From assembly GCA_035628055.1 (NCBI GenBank), contig DASPKO010000289.1, positions 1 through 12,191 on the forward strand: DNA of 12,191 bases, given 5' to 3'. The stretch is from DASPKO01 sp035628055 (lineage in GTDB: Bacteria > Planctomycetota > Phycisphaerae > Phycisphaerales > UBA1924). The first letter of the stretch is position 1, and each line of letters begins with the position of its first letter. Both the position numbers and the translations under genes were made by a program. Below are positions 1 through 7,106 of this stretch, piece by piece. Under the pieces are notes generated by a model, which was given only the letters and a program-made list of their open reading frames with translations, did not search any database and was not told the origin of the DNA.

Positions 1-1620
1 CGCGCGGGCCTCGACGACCAGCGGCCGTACCGGGGGACGAGCGACACGGAGGTGCTGCTCCGCGCGCTGGGGGAGCGTGGCCCGGGCGTGGTCGGCGAGT
101 TCAACGGCATCTTCGCCCTGGCGTATCTCGACGAGCGGCGCGGTGAGCTGGTGCTGGCCCGCGACCGGTTCGGGATCAAGCCCCTGTACGTCGCGCGCGA
201 CGCCGAGCGGTTCTACTTCGCCAGCGAGATCAAGGCGATGCTCGCGGGCGGGCTGCGGGCCGCGGCCAATCCGCTGGCGGCTCTCGACTTCGTCTTCACG
301 GGATGGACGGCCGACCACCGGACGATGTTCCGGGGCGTGCGCCGGGTCCCGCCCGGATCGATCGTGCGGCTGGACCTGGCGACGGGGCGGGAGACCTGGG
401 AGCGCTATTACGTGCCGCGTCCCCGGTGGCGGCACGCCGAGCGCCTCGACGGGCGGGCCGAGCCATGGGAGCAGGCCCTGGCGGCGACCCTCGAGCAGGC
501 CGTGGGCGACCAGCTCATGAGCGACGTGCCCGTCGGGACCTTCTGCTCTGGCGGGATCGACAGCAGCCTGGTGACCGCCCTGGCGGCGCGCCACCACCGC
601 GGGCTCACGGCGTTCAACGTCGCCTGCCCCGACGACGCGCACCTGGACGAGGGCCCGTACGCCGAGCAGGCCGCCCGGCACGTGGGCGTCGAGCTGCGCA
701 CCGTCAACCTCACCCGCGAGCTCTTCCGCGGGTCGCTGGCCCACATGGTCTGGGTGAACGAGTACCCGCTCTCGCTCATCAACGCGGTGCCGCTCTACCT
801 GCTCTCGAGGCTGGCCCGGGAGACCGGCGTGAAGGTGCTCCTCTCGGGCGAGGGGGCCGACGAGCTCTTCGGGGGCTACGTGGGGCAGTACCGGCGGATC
901 GCGCTGCGGCGCGTGGCCGCCTCGAAGGGGCGGATCGGGGAGCTGGCGCTGGGGCGGGGCCTGGGGCTGCTGACGCGGGCGGGGGCGCGGATCGGGCTCG
1001 AGCCGGAGGCGCGCGCGCACGAGACCATGCACGACGCGCTGCTGGGCGGGCTGCGCTTCGGCACCATCCGGGGCACGGCCCTGGAGGACTACGCGCGCCT
1101 CGACGACGCGATCGAGCGCGACCTGGCGGTGGAGCTGGCCTGCCAGCTCCAGACGTACATCCTGCCGATCCTGCACCGCACCGACCGCGCCTCGATGGCC
1201 GCGAGCGTCGAGGCCCGCGTCCCCTTCCTGGACTCCCGCGTGGCCGAGCTGGCCCTGGAGATGCCGCCGGCGCACAAGCTCGGCGTGCGCGGGCTCAGGC
1301 CCGTGGGCAAGGCGATCCTCAAGCGCGTCGCGGAGCGGTTCCTGCCGCGCGACCTCGTGCACCGGCCCAAGATGGGCTTCACGGTCCCCCCGCAGTACTA
1401 CACCGGCGCTTGGCCTGAGCGGTGGCTGCGCGAGGGGTTCGTGGTGAGCGAGTTCGAGCTGCTCCCCGAGGAGCTGCGCCGCTGGACGCTGGCGCAGCGG
1501 GGGCAGGTGGCGGCGTGGATGCTGAGCCTGGAGATGTGGGGCCAGATGTTCATCCAGGGGCGGAGTCAGGACCAGATCAACGATGAGTTCCTCGGCGCGG
1601 AGCCCGTGGCGCGTGCCTGA
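1..1620 (+). CDS. asnB: Asparagine synthase (glutamine-hydrolysing)-like amidotransferase, 5'-truncated
   Basis: The frame is open from base 1, so the gene begins upstream and 539 residues are visible. It has the two-domain layout of AsnB. The rest of the class II glutamine amidotransferase domain (to about base 440) shows SDTEVLL (40-60), EFNGIFALAY and ARDRFGIKPLY. The ATP-pyrophosphatase synthase domain follows, with PP-loop SGGIDSS (547-567), SGEGADELFGGY (844-879) and EARVPFLD (1210-1233). The N-terminal nucleophile Cys and the NGE(I/L)YN loop lie outside the window, so glutaminase activity cannot be confirmed. The family moves glutamine-derived ammonia onto an AMP-activated carboxylate. 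Relatives in exosortase/EPS loci are annotated as exosortase-associated amidotransferases, and amidation of a uronic-acid sugar rather than free aspartate is a reasonable inference. The gene overlaps the next one by 38 bp. The family assignment is firm; the substrate is unknown. Confidence 0.93.
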   Translation, partial: RAGLDDQRPYRGTSDTEVLLRALGERGPGVVGEFNGIFALAYLDERRGELVLARDRFGIKPLYVARDAERFYFASEIKAMLAGGLRAAANPLAALDFVFTGWTADHRTMFRGVRRVPPGSIVRLDLATGRETWERYYVPRPRWRHAERLDGRAEPWEQALAATLEQAVGDQLMSDVPVGTFCSGGIDSSLVTALAARHHRGLTAFNVACPDDAHLDEGPYAEQAARHVGVELRTVNLTRELFRGSLAHMVWVNEYPLSLINAVPLYLLSRLARETGVKVLLSGEGADELFGGYVGQYRRIALRRVAASKGRIGELALGRGLGLLTRAGARIGLEPEARAHETMHDALLGGLRFGTIRGTALEDYARLDDAIERDLAVELACQLQTYILPILHRTDRASMAASVEARVPFLDSRVAELALEMPPAHKLGVRGLRPVGKAILKRVAERFLPRDLVHRPKMGFTVPPQYYTGAWPERWLREGFVVSEFELLPEELRRWTLAQRGQVAAWMLSLEMWGQMFIQGRSQDQINDEFLGAEPVARA

Positions 1621-2755
1621 GCCCGCGCCCCCCAGCCACGAGCCGGCGGTTCCCGGCCCGGCGGCCGCGTGCGCTCCCGCGGCGCCCCCGGCCCGGCGAG
1701 CGCTGCGCGCCGCCGTCGTCGGCACCGGCAAGATCTCCGAGGAGCACCTCCGCTTCCTCTCCCGGCGCCCCGGGGCCACCGCGGTGGCGGTCTGCGACCT
1801 CTCGCCCGCGCTGGCGGCCTTCGCGGCCGAACGGGCCGGCGGCGGCGCCAAGCCGTACACCGACCTACAGGCCATGCTCGAGCGCGAGCGGCCCGACGTG
1901 GCCCACGTGCTGACCCCCCCGCACACGCACGTGGAGATCGCCGCCCGGTGCCTGCGCGCGGGGGCTCACGTGATCGTCGAGAAGCCGGCGGCGCCGACGC
2001 TGGCCGAGCTCGACGGGCTCCTGGAGCTGGCGCGGGATCGCGCCCGCCGGCTCGTCGAGAACCACAACTACCGCTTCAACCGCCCGGTGCGGCGGATCGA
2101 GGACGCGCTCGAGGCCGGCCGGCTCGGGCTCGTGCGCGAGGTCGAGGTGCGGCTGTGCCTGTCCATCCGCGCCCGCGGAGGGCGCTACGCCGATGAGAAC
2201 CTCCCCCACCCCAGCCACGGCCTGCCCGCCGGCGTGGTGCAGGAGTTCCTGACCCACCTGTGCTACCTGGCGCTGCGCTTCCTGCCCGGCGAGCCGGACC
2301 GCGTGCGGGCCCGCCTCGAGAACGCCGGGGGGGGTGCCCCCTTCAAGTTCGATGAGCTCGACGCGCTGGTCGACGCCGGCCCGGCCCGGGCGCGGCTGCG
2401 CTTCTGCTGCCGGCAGTGGCCCGAGGGGTTCACGCTCACCGTGCGGGGGACGCGGGGGACGGCCGAGGCCGACCTCTTCCAGCCCTGGGTCGGGCTGATG
2501 GTGCCGCGCCGCGGGGGCAAGCAGCTCACGCCCGTGGTGAATCAGTGGCGGCGCGGGGCGGGGCTGATGGGCGCGAGCCTGGCGAACTTCTGGCGGAAGG
2601 TGATGCAGGTGACGCCCTACGAGGGACTGGAGACCTTTCTGGCGCAGACCTACGACGCGCTCGAGCGGGGGAGCGAGCCGCCCGTGCGCGAGGAGGACAT
2701 GCGCCGCGCGGCCCGCCTGATCGACGCGCTCGCCAGCCCGGAGAACCGGCTGTGA
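1583..2755 (+). CDS. Gfo/Idh/MocA-family NAD(P)-dependent sugar oxidoreductase
   Basis: This 390-aa protein starts at an ATG inside the end of the asparagine-synthase gene (38-bp overlap), with a weak AGGA at 1568-1571. Residues 1-40 are a Pro/Ala-rich extension not expected in the family. The Rossmann fold begins near residue 42 with the dinucleotide-binding VVGTGKI (G47, G49), and the family hallmark EKP is at residues 133-135, whose Lys is the usual catalytic residue. HNYRFNRP and the helix containing QEFLTHLCYL (His225) occupy the place of the substrate-binding/catalytic helix. The family oxidises or epimerises sugar hydroxyls, often on UDP-sugars in cell-surface glycan pathways. Placed between an amidotransferase and an epimerase, it probably helps make a modified sugar nucleotide. 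The exact reaction cannot be read from the sequence. No in-frame ATG or GTG was found close to the Rossmann core, so the early ATG was kept. Confidence 0.9.
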   Translation: MSSSARSPWRVPEPAPPSHEPAVPGPAAACAPAAPPARRALRAAVVGTGKISEEHLRFLSRRPGATAVAVCDLSPALAAFAAERAGGGAKPYTDLQAMLERERPDVAHVLTPPHTHVEIAARCLRAGAHVIVEKPAAPTLAELDGLLELARDRARRLVENHNYRFNRPVRRIEDALEAGRLGLVREVEVRLCLSIRARGGRYADENLPHPSHGLPAGVVQEFLTHLCYLALRFLPGEPDRVRARLENAGGGAPFKFDELDALVDAGPARARLRFCCRQWPEGFTLTVRGTRGTAEADLFQPWVGLMVPRRGGKQLTPVVNQWRRGAGLMGASLANFWRKVMQVTPYEGLETFLAQTYDALERGSEPPVREEDMRRAARLIDALASPENRL

Positions 2756-3819
2756 GGGTGCTGGTGACCGGGGCCGCGGGCTTCCTGGGGCGGCACGTGG
2801 TGGCCGAGGCCACGGCCCGCGGGCATCGCGTGCGCGCCCTGGTGCGCCCCGCGGCGGGGCCCGCGCTCCCGGCCGAGCTGGCGCACGAGCTGGTCGAGCC
2901 GGCGCGGGCGGACCTGCGGGCCGCGCGGGGCCTCGACGAGGTGCTGGCGGGGGTCGACGTCGTGGTGCACACCGCGGCCTCCAAGAGCGGGGACATGTAC
3001 GCGCAGTACGCCGGCACGGTGGTGGCGACGGAGAACCTGCTGGGAGCGATGGACCGCGCGGGCGTGCGCGCGATCGTGGCGATCAGCTCGTTCTCGGTGT
3101 ACGACTTCGGCGCCCGGTGGGCCTGGTCGCGGCTGGACGAGGCCTCCGCGGTCGAGCGTGACACGCGCCGGCGCGACGAGTACTGCCACACCAAGCTCGC
3201 GCAGGAGCGGCTCATCCGGGCCCACGCGAGCGCGCGGGGCTGGCGGTGCGTGACGCTCCGTCCCGGGGTGATCTGGGGGAGAGGCAACCTCTGGACCGCC
3301 CGGCTCGGCGCCCGCGGGGAGCGCACGTGGCTGCGGATCGGCGCCCTGGCGCCCCTCCCGCTCACCTATGTCGAGAACTGTGCCCAGGCGGTGGTGCTGG
3401 CGGCCGAAAGGATCGGACCGGCGGGGACCCCGGAACAGGGCCCGGCGGCGGCCCCGCGGGAGGGCCTGGACCTGGTGCTGAACGTGGTCGACGACGAGCG
3501 CCCGCCCCAGGCGCGGTACGCGCGCGCGGTCCGCGCGATCGAGGCGCCCGGGGCGCGGGCGGTGCTGATCCCGTGGCGCGTGGTCCTGGCCCTGGCGTGG
3601 GCCGCGGTCGCGACCAACCGGGCGATCTTGGGCGGCCGGGCCAAGCTCCCGGGCGTGCTGGTGCCGGCGCGGGTGCACGCCCGGTTCAAGCCGCTGCGCT
3701 ACGACAACACCCGGATCCGGCGCGAGCTGGGGTGGCGCCCGCGGTACCGGTTTGCCGAAGCGCTGGCGCGGGTCGCCGCGCCGCCGGCGCTCTCCACGGG
3801 CTCGGGAGAAGCGCGGTGA
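2752..3819 (+). CDS. NAD-dependent epimerase/dehydratase (extended SDR)
   Basis: The start is a GTG overlapping the previous stop (GTGA, 4 bp), preceded by GGAG at 2740-2743. The frame is open further upstream, but this start puts the Rossmann strand at residue 1, as in the family. It gives 355 aa. Visible motifs are the glycine-rich TGAAGFLGRH (residues 6-15), the HTAA segment after strand 4, the active-site Ser region ISSFSVY (112-117), and YxxxK as YCHTK (Tyr144, Lys148), followed by LRPGVIWGRG. Extended SDRs of this type epimerise, dehydrate or reduce nucleotide sugars; 3-beta-HSD-like members also share these motifs, so the substrate is open. Genes on both sides are coupled by 4-bp overlaps, which fits a role in making the sugar precursor of the polysaccharide. 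The C-terminal third (residues 270-300) is hydrophobic (VVLALAWAAVA) and could lie against the membrane. Confidence 0.9.
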   Translation: MRVLVTGAAGFLGRHVVAEATARGHRVRALVRPAAGPALPAELAHELVEPARADLRAARGLDEVLAGVDVVVHTAASKSGDMYAQYAGTVVATENLLGAMDRAGVRAIVAISSFSVYDFGARWAWSRLDEASAVERDTRRRDEYCHTKLAQERLIRAHASARGWRCVTLRPGVIWGRGNLWTARLGARGERTWLRIGALAPLPLTYVENCAQAVVLAAERIGPAGTPEQGPAAAPREGLDLVLNVVDDERPPQARYARAVRAIEAPGARAVLIPWRVVLALAWAAVATNRAILGGRAKLPGVLVPARVHARFKPLRYDNTRIRRELGWRPRYRFAEALARVAAPPALSTGSGEAR

Positions 3820-5162
3820 TCCGCGGGCGCGTGGGCTATCTGTCGGGCACGTACCCCCGCGCGACCGACACGTTCGTGCGCCGCGAGGTGGAGGAGCTGC
3901 GCCGGCTGGGCGTCGAGGTCGTGACGATCTCCGTGCGCCGCCCCGGCGAGAGCGAGCTGGTGGGGCCCGAGCAGCGCGCCGAAGCCCAGCGAACCCACTA
4001 CCTGCTTCCCGCCAACCCGTTTCGCCTGGCGGGGGCCCATGCAGCCTGCCTGCTCCGCTCGCCCGGGCGCTACCTGCGCGCGCTGGGCCTGACACTGCGG
4101 GGCCGCGGGCCCGGGCTCGGGGCCCTGGCCCGCCAGCTCGCCTACTTCGCCGAAGCGCCGCTGGTGGTGGGGCTGGTGCGCCGGCACCGGGTCGGGCACC
4201 TGCACTGCACGGCGGCCGGCTCGGCGGGAACCGTCGCGATGCTCGCGTCCTGCCTCGGGGCCTTCGGCTTCAGCCTGGCGTTCCACGGAGAGGTCTTCCT
4301 GGAGCCGCGGCGCTGGCAACTGGCCGAGAAGGCGGCGCGGGCCCGGTTTTGCATGTGCATCAGCGGCTTCACGCGGGCCCAGGCGATGCTCTGGTCCGAG
4401 CCGCGCGACTGGGAGCGGCTCGAGGTGATCCGCTGCGGGCTGCCAAGCGACGAGGTCGCGCCACGTGCCCCGCACGCGGGCCGCGCGCGCCGCTTCCTGT
4501 TCGTGGGGCGGCTGGTGCGGCTGAAGAACCTGCCGATGCTGCTCGAGGCGTTCGCGCCGCTCGCGGCGGCCGACCCCGAGTGCCGGCTGGACATCGTCGG
4601 TGACGGCCCGGAGCGGGCCGAGCTCGAAGGCCGGGCCGCCCGGCTGGGCCTCGGGGGCCGGGTCGGGTTTCATGGCGCGCTCGCCCGCGCGGGGGTGCAG
4701 CGCCTGCTGAGCGAGGCGGACGTGTTCGTGATGTGCAGCCTCTCCGAGGGCGTGCCGGTGGTGCTGATGGAGGCGATGGCCGCGGGCGTGCCCGTGATCG
4801 CCCCGCGCCTGGCGGGCATCCCCGAGCTGGTCGAGGAGGGCCGGAGCGGCCTGCTCACGACGCCCGCGGATCCGGCGGCCCTCGGGGCCGCCATGCGCCG
4901 CCTCGCGCACGACCCGGACCTGCGGAACCGGCTGGCGGCGGCCGGGCGAGAGGTGGTGCGCGCCGAGTACGGGCTTGAGGCTTCGGCGCGGCGGCTCGCC
5001 GAGCTCTTCGAGCGCGAGCTGGGGCGGGAGGCCAGGCCGAGCGCGCGCCGGGCGCCGTCGGGTGCGGCGCGCGACCCCGCGGGGGGGGGCCAGGGCGCCG
5101 GGGCCGGGAGGTCGGGGCCGGTCGCTCCGGCCGTGGCGCACAGCGGGGACCCCGCGCAATGA
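3816..5162 (+). CDS. GT4-family glycosyltransferase (GT-B fold)
   Basis: The start is a GTG overlapping the SDR stop by 4 bp, with GGGAGAA at 3804-3810 as ribosome binding site; the product is 448 aa. The N-terminal domain opens with SGTYPRATDTFVRREVEEL, the pattern seen in WcaL/AmsK-type exopolysaccharide transferases. The C-terminal nucleotide-sugar domain has FVGRLVRLKN (Arg232 and Lys237, the usual donor-phosphate contacts), DIVGDGPER, and the GT4 EX7E signature SEGVPVVLMEAMA (Glu311, Glu319). The last 45 or so residues are a low-complexity Ala/Gly/Pro/Arg tail beyond the normal domain end, encoded in part by a run of nine G (5081-5089). It probably transfers a sugar from an NDP-sugar to a lipid-linked intermediate at the inner face of the membrane. 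Donor and acceptor are not predictable. The stop overlaps the next start (ATGA). Confidence 0.92.
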   Translation: MIRGRVGYLSGTYPRATDTFVRREVEELRRLGVEVVTISVRRPGESELVGPEQRAEAQRTHYLLPANPFRLAGAHAACLLRSPGRYLRALGLTLRGRGPGLGALARQLAYFAEAPLVVGLVRRHRVGHLHCTAAGSAGTVAMLASCLGAFGFSLAFHGEVFLEPRRWQLAEKAARARFCMCISGFTRAQAMLWSEPRDWERLEVIRCGLPSDEVAPRAPHAGRARRFLFVGRLVRLKNLPMLLEAFAPLAAADPECRLDIVGDGPERAELEGRAARLGLGGRVGFHGALARAGVQRLLSEADVFVMCSLSEGVPVVLMEAMAAGVPVIAPRLAGIPELVEEGRSGLLTTPADPAALGAAMRRLAHDPDLRNRLAAAGREVVRAEYGLEASARRLAELFERELGREARPSARRAPSGAARDPAGGGQGAGAGRSGPVAPAVAHSGDPAQ

Positions 5163-6142
5163 GCCCGCCGCGCCGCTACGTGCTCATCTCTCCCTGCCGC
5201 GACGAGGCGCGCTACATGCGTCGCACGCTGGACTCGGTGATGGCGCAGAGCGTTCTGCCGGACCTGTGGGTGATCGTCGACGACGGGTCGACCGACGAGA
5301 CGCCGCGGATCCTGGAGGAGTACGCGGCCCGCTTCCCGCGGCTGCGGATCGTGCGCCGGGCCGACCGGGGCGGGCGGAGCGTGGGCCCGGGCGTGATCGA
5401 CGCCTTCTATGCGGGACTCGAGACGGTGGATCTCTCGCGGTTCGAGTACCTCTGCAAGCTCGACCTCGACCTGGACCTGCCGCCCGGTTACTTCGAGCTG
5501 CTCATGCGGCGCATGGAGGCGGAGCCCCGGCTGGGCACGTGCTCCGGGAAGGCCTACTTCCCGGGCCCGGCGAATCCGGGGAAGACCTGGGAGGGCGAGC
5601 TGGTGAGCGAAGGCTGCGGCGACGAGATGTCGGTCGGAATGACCAAGTTCTACCGGACCGAGTGCTTCCGCCAGATCGGCGGGTTCGTGCGCGGCGTGAT
5701 GTGGGACGGGATCGACTGCCATCGCTGCCGCATGCTCGGCTGGATGGCGGCGAGCTGGGACGAGCCCGACCTGCGCTTCATCCACCTTCGGCCCATGGGC
5801 TCGAGCCAGGTCGGGCTGCTCACCGGGCGGATGCGTCACGGGGCGGGGCAATGGTTCATGGGCACGTCGCTGGCGTACATGACGGCCAGCGCGCTTTTCC
5901 GTCTGGCGCACCCTCCGCTGGTGATCGGGGGAATGGCGATGTGGTGGGGGTACGTGCGCGCCATGCTGCGGCGCGCCCCGCGCTACGAGGAGCCGGGCTT
6001 CCGCCGGTTCCTCCGGCGCTACCAGTGGCGGGCGCTGTGGCGCGGCAAGCGGGCGGCGACGGCGGAGCTGGACCGGCAGCAGGCCCCGGTCTGGCGGGGC
6101 GCGACCCGGGCGGATGCTCCCGGGCCGGCGGTGCCGGCATGA
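5159..6142 (+). CDS. GT2-family glycosyltransferase (GT-A fold)
   Basis: This 327-aa protein starts at an ATG overlapping the preceding stop by 4 bp. The N-terminus has the GT2 fold: LISPCRDEARYMRRTLDSV, the nucleotide-binding VDDGSTDE (residues 40-47), and a metal-binding DXD region written unusually as DLDLDLP (residues 102-108). MWDGIDCHR (Asp183, Asp186) stands where the family has its catalytic acidic pair. A hydrophobic stretch at about residues 236-275 (LAYMTASALF, PPLVIGGMAMWWGY) suggests membrane association through one or two segments. It is predicted to transfer a sugar to the growing lipid-linked repeat unit. A possible small hairpin (GCGGGG-A-CCCCGC, 5143-5155) sits just before the start, where a ribosome binding site would lie. 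The family is clear; the specificity is not. Confidence 0.92.
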   Translation: MSPPRRYVLISPCRDEARYMRRTLDSVMAQSVLPDLWVIVDDGSTDETPRILEEYAARFPRLRIVRRADRGGRSVGPGVIDAFYAGLETVDLSRFEYLCKLDLDLDLPPGYFELLMRRMEAEPRLGTCSGKAYFPGPANPGKTWEGELVSEGCGDEMSVGMTKFYRTECFRQIGGFVRGVMWDGIDCHRCRMLGWMAASWDEPDLRFIHLRPMGSSQVGLLTGRMRHGAGQWFMGTSLAYMTASALFRLAHPPLVIGGMAMWWGYVRAMLRRAPRYEEPGFRRFLRRYQWRALWRGKRAATAELDRQQAPVWRGATRADAPGPAVPA

Positions 6143-7032
6143 GCGCCGCGATCGGCCGTGTCGGGGAGGTCGGCCGGCCGCCGCCCCCGCCCGGGACCGT
6201 GACGCTCATGGGTGTGCGTCTCGATGCGCTGACGGTGGAGGGCGCCGCCGAGCGGGTCTGCGCGTCGCTGGGCGCACGGGTCGGTGGATGGGTGATCACG
6301 CCGAACCTGGACATCCTGCGCCGGCTGGTCCGGGACCAGGAGTTTGCGGACCTGTGCGCCCCGGCGACGATGCGGCTGGCCGACGGGATGCCGTTGGTGT
6401 GGGCCGCCCGGCTGCGCGGGACCCCGCTTCCCGGGCGGGCCGCGGGCTCGGACCTCATCTGGCCCCTGTGCCGGCGTGCCGCCCGCGAGGGTCGCTCGGT
6501 CTTCCTGCTCGGCGGGAACCCGGGAACCGCCGAGGCGGCCGCGGCGCGGCTGAGGGGGGAATGCCCGGGCCTTCCCATCGCGGGGACCGAGTGCCCGCCC
6601 CTGGGGTTCGAGCACGATCTCCGCTATGTCGAGGATCTTCTCGACCGGGTCGCCGCGGCTCGGCCCGATATCGTGCTGGTCGCGCTGGGCTCGCCGAAGC
6701 AGGAACGGCTGATCAGCCGCCTGCGCGAGCGGCTTCCCGGGGCGTGGCTGCTGGGGATCGGCGTGACGTTCAGCTTCGTGACCGGAGAGATCCGGCGGGC
6801 CCCGGCGTGGATGCGCCGCATCGGGCTGGAGTGGGTCCATCGCCTCGCCCAGGAGCCGGGCCGGCTGGCCCGGCGGTACCTGGTCGACGGGGTCCCTTTC
6901 GCGGCGCGATTGCTGGCGTGGGCGGTGGGTCAGCGACTTTGGTGGGGTCGTGCGGGGGCGCGGGGCCCCGATGTGCCGGTGGGTACTGGCACACCACCCC
7001 ATTGTGGTTCCGAATCTGGGGAGAAGTGCTAA
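6139..7032 (+). CDS. WecG/TagA/CpsF-family (GT26) glycosyltransferase
   Basis: This 297-aa protein starts at an ATG overlapping the GT2 stop by 4 bp. A GTG at 6199 or ATG at 6208 would remove a Pro-rich leader and begin right at the domain (LMGVRLDALT), so the start is uncertain. Conserved elements are ITPNLDIL (Thr54, Asn56), ADGMPLVW (Asp82), LLGGNPGTAE (124-132) and LGSPKQE (183-189). Thr54, Asn56 and Asp82 align with the residues implicated in catalysis in bacterial TagA. The Arg-rich APAWMRRIGLEWVHRL and RLARRYL segments match the C-terminal appendage that contacts the membrane. The family adds the second sugar (ManNAc, ManNAcA or other) to undecaprenyl-diphosphate-linked sugars, so this is probably an early step of repeat-unit assembly. 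The last 25 or so residues (GPDVPVGTGTPPH and on) look unlike the family and are encoded by an AT-richer stretch. Confidence 0.93.
   Translation: MSAAIGRVGEVGRPPPPPGTVTLMGVRLDALTVEGAAERVCASLGARVGGWVITPNLDILRRLVRDQEFADLCAPATMRLADGMPLVWAARLRGTPLPGRAAGSDLIWPLCRRAAREGRSVFLLGGNPGTAEAAAARLRGECPGLPIAGTECPPLGFEHDLRYVEDLLDRVAAARPDIVLVALGSPKQERLISRLRERLPGAWLLGIGVTFSFVTGEIRRAPAWMRRIGLEWVHRLAQEPGRLARRYLVDGVPFAARLLAWAVGQRLWWGRAGARGPDVPVGTGTPPHCGSESGEKC
6973..6992 (+). other. Small inverted repeat (hairpin) at the 3' end of the GT26 gene
   Basis: GTGCCGGT and ACTGGCAC form an 8-bp stem (one G-T wobble pair) around a GGGT loop. It lies 40 bp before the stop of the GT26 gene, in the AT-richer zone leading into the only real intergenic gap. 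No U-tract follows, so it is not a standard intrinsic terminator. It may be an operator, an mRNA-processing element or chance. Confidence 0.35.
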
Positions 7033-7040
7033 TAGGCACT
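7025..7040 (+). other. Short perfect inverted repeat over the GT26 stop codon
   Basis: AGTGC at 7025-7029 is the exact reverse complement of GCACT at 7036-7040, with loop TAATAG. The loop includes the stop codon TAA (7030-7032). It could be an operator half-site pair or a weak RNA hairpin; five base pairs is within chance. Confidence 0.25.
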
Positions 7041-7096
7041 CGCCTCTGGGTCAGGCTCAATTGGTACGGAGGCTCGTCGTGTCCCCCTTGCGGGGC

Positions 7097-7100
7097 GGAG
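7097..7100 (+). promoter_or_regulatory. Ribosome binding site for the nucleotidyltransferase-like gene
   Basis: GGAG six bases before the ATG at 7107. The frame is open far upstream, so this site together with the preceding gap fixes the start. Confidence 0.65.
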
Positions 7101-7106
7101 ATCACC

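Larger units (their letters stand above)
6995..7106 (+). promoter_or_regulatory. Possible internal promoter / regulatory gap before the exosortase block
   Basis: This is the only gap above 20 bp in the window (74 bp between 7032 and 7107) and, with the end of the GT26 gene, visibly less GC-rich than its surroundings. It holds TTGTGG (7002-7007), GCTAAT (7028-7033), a perfect 5-bp inverted repeat AGTGC/GCACT with a TAATAG loop (7025-7040), and a CCCC-TTGC-GGGG mini-hairpin (7084-7095) just before the ribosome binding site. The TTGTGG/GCTAAT spacing (20 bp) is too long for a good sigma-70 promoter, so no specific promoter is claimed. The composition shift at a boundary between glycosyltransferase and sorting genes is the main argument for regulation here. 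Confidence 0.3.

Noticed and set aside
52..54. GTG at 52 as the start of the asparagine-synthase-like gene
   Set aside because: The frame is open to base 1 and the family motif SDTEV starts upstream at 40, so the gene is cut by the window edge rather than starting here.
2327..2334. Run of eight G in the oxidoreductase gene as a possible frameshift site
   Set aside because: The reading frame and domain pattern continue unbroken on both sides, and G runs are expected at this base composition.
2416..2751. In-frame upstream extension of the SDR gene
   Set aside because: It lies wholly inside the oxidoreductase gene in another frame and has no domain content. The GTG at 2752 with GGAG upstream puts the Rossmann strand at the N-terminus, as expected.
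6987..7007. TGGCAC followed by TTGTGG, resembling a sigma-54 promoter (known upstream of some PEP-CTERM genes)
   Set aside because: The sigma-54 consensus needs five bases between TGGCAC and TTGC. Here there are nine, and the downstream element is TTGTGG, so the -24/-12 spacing fails.
6973..7040. Intrinsic terminator after the GT26 gene
   Set aside because: The hairpins are short and not followed by a T-tract; downstream genes of the same pathway on the same strand argue against a strong stop.
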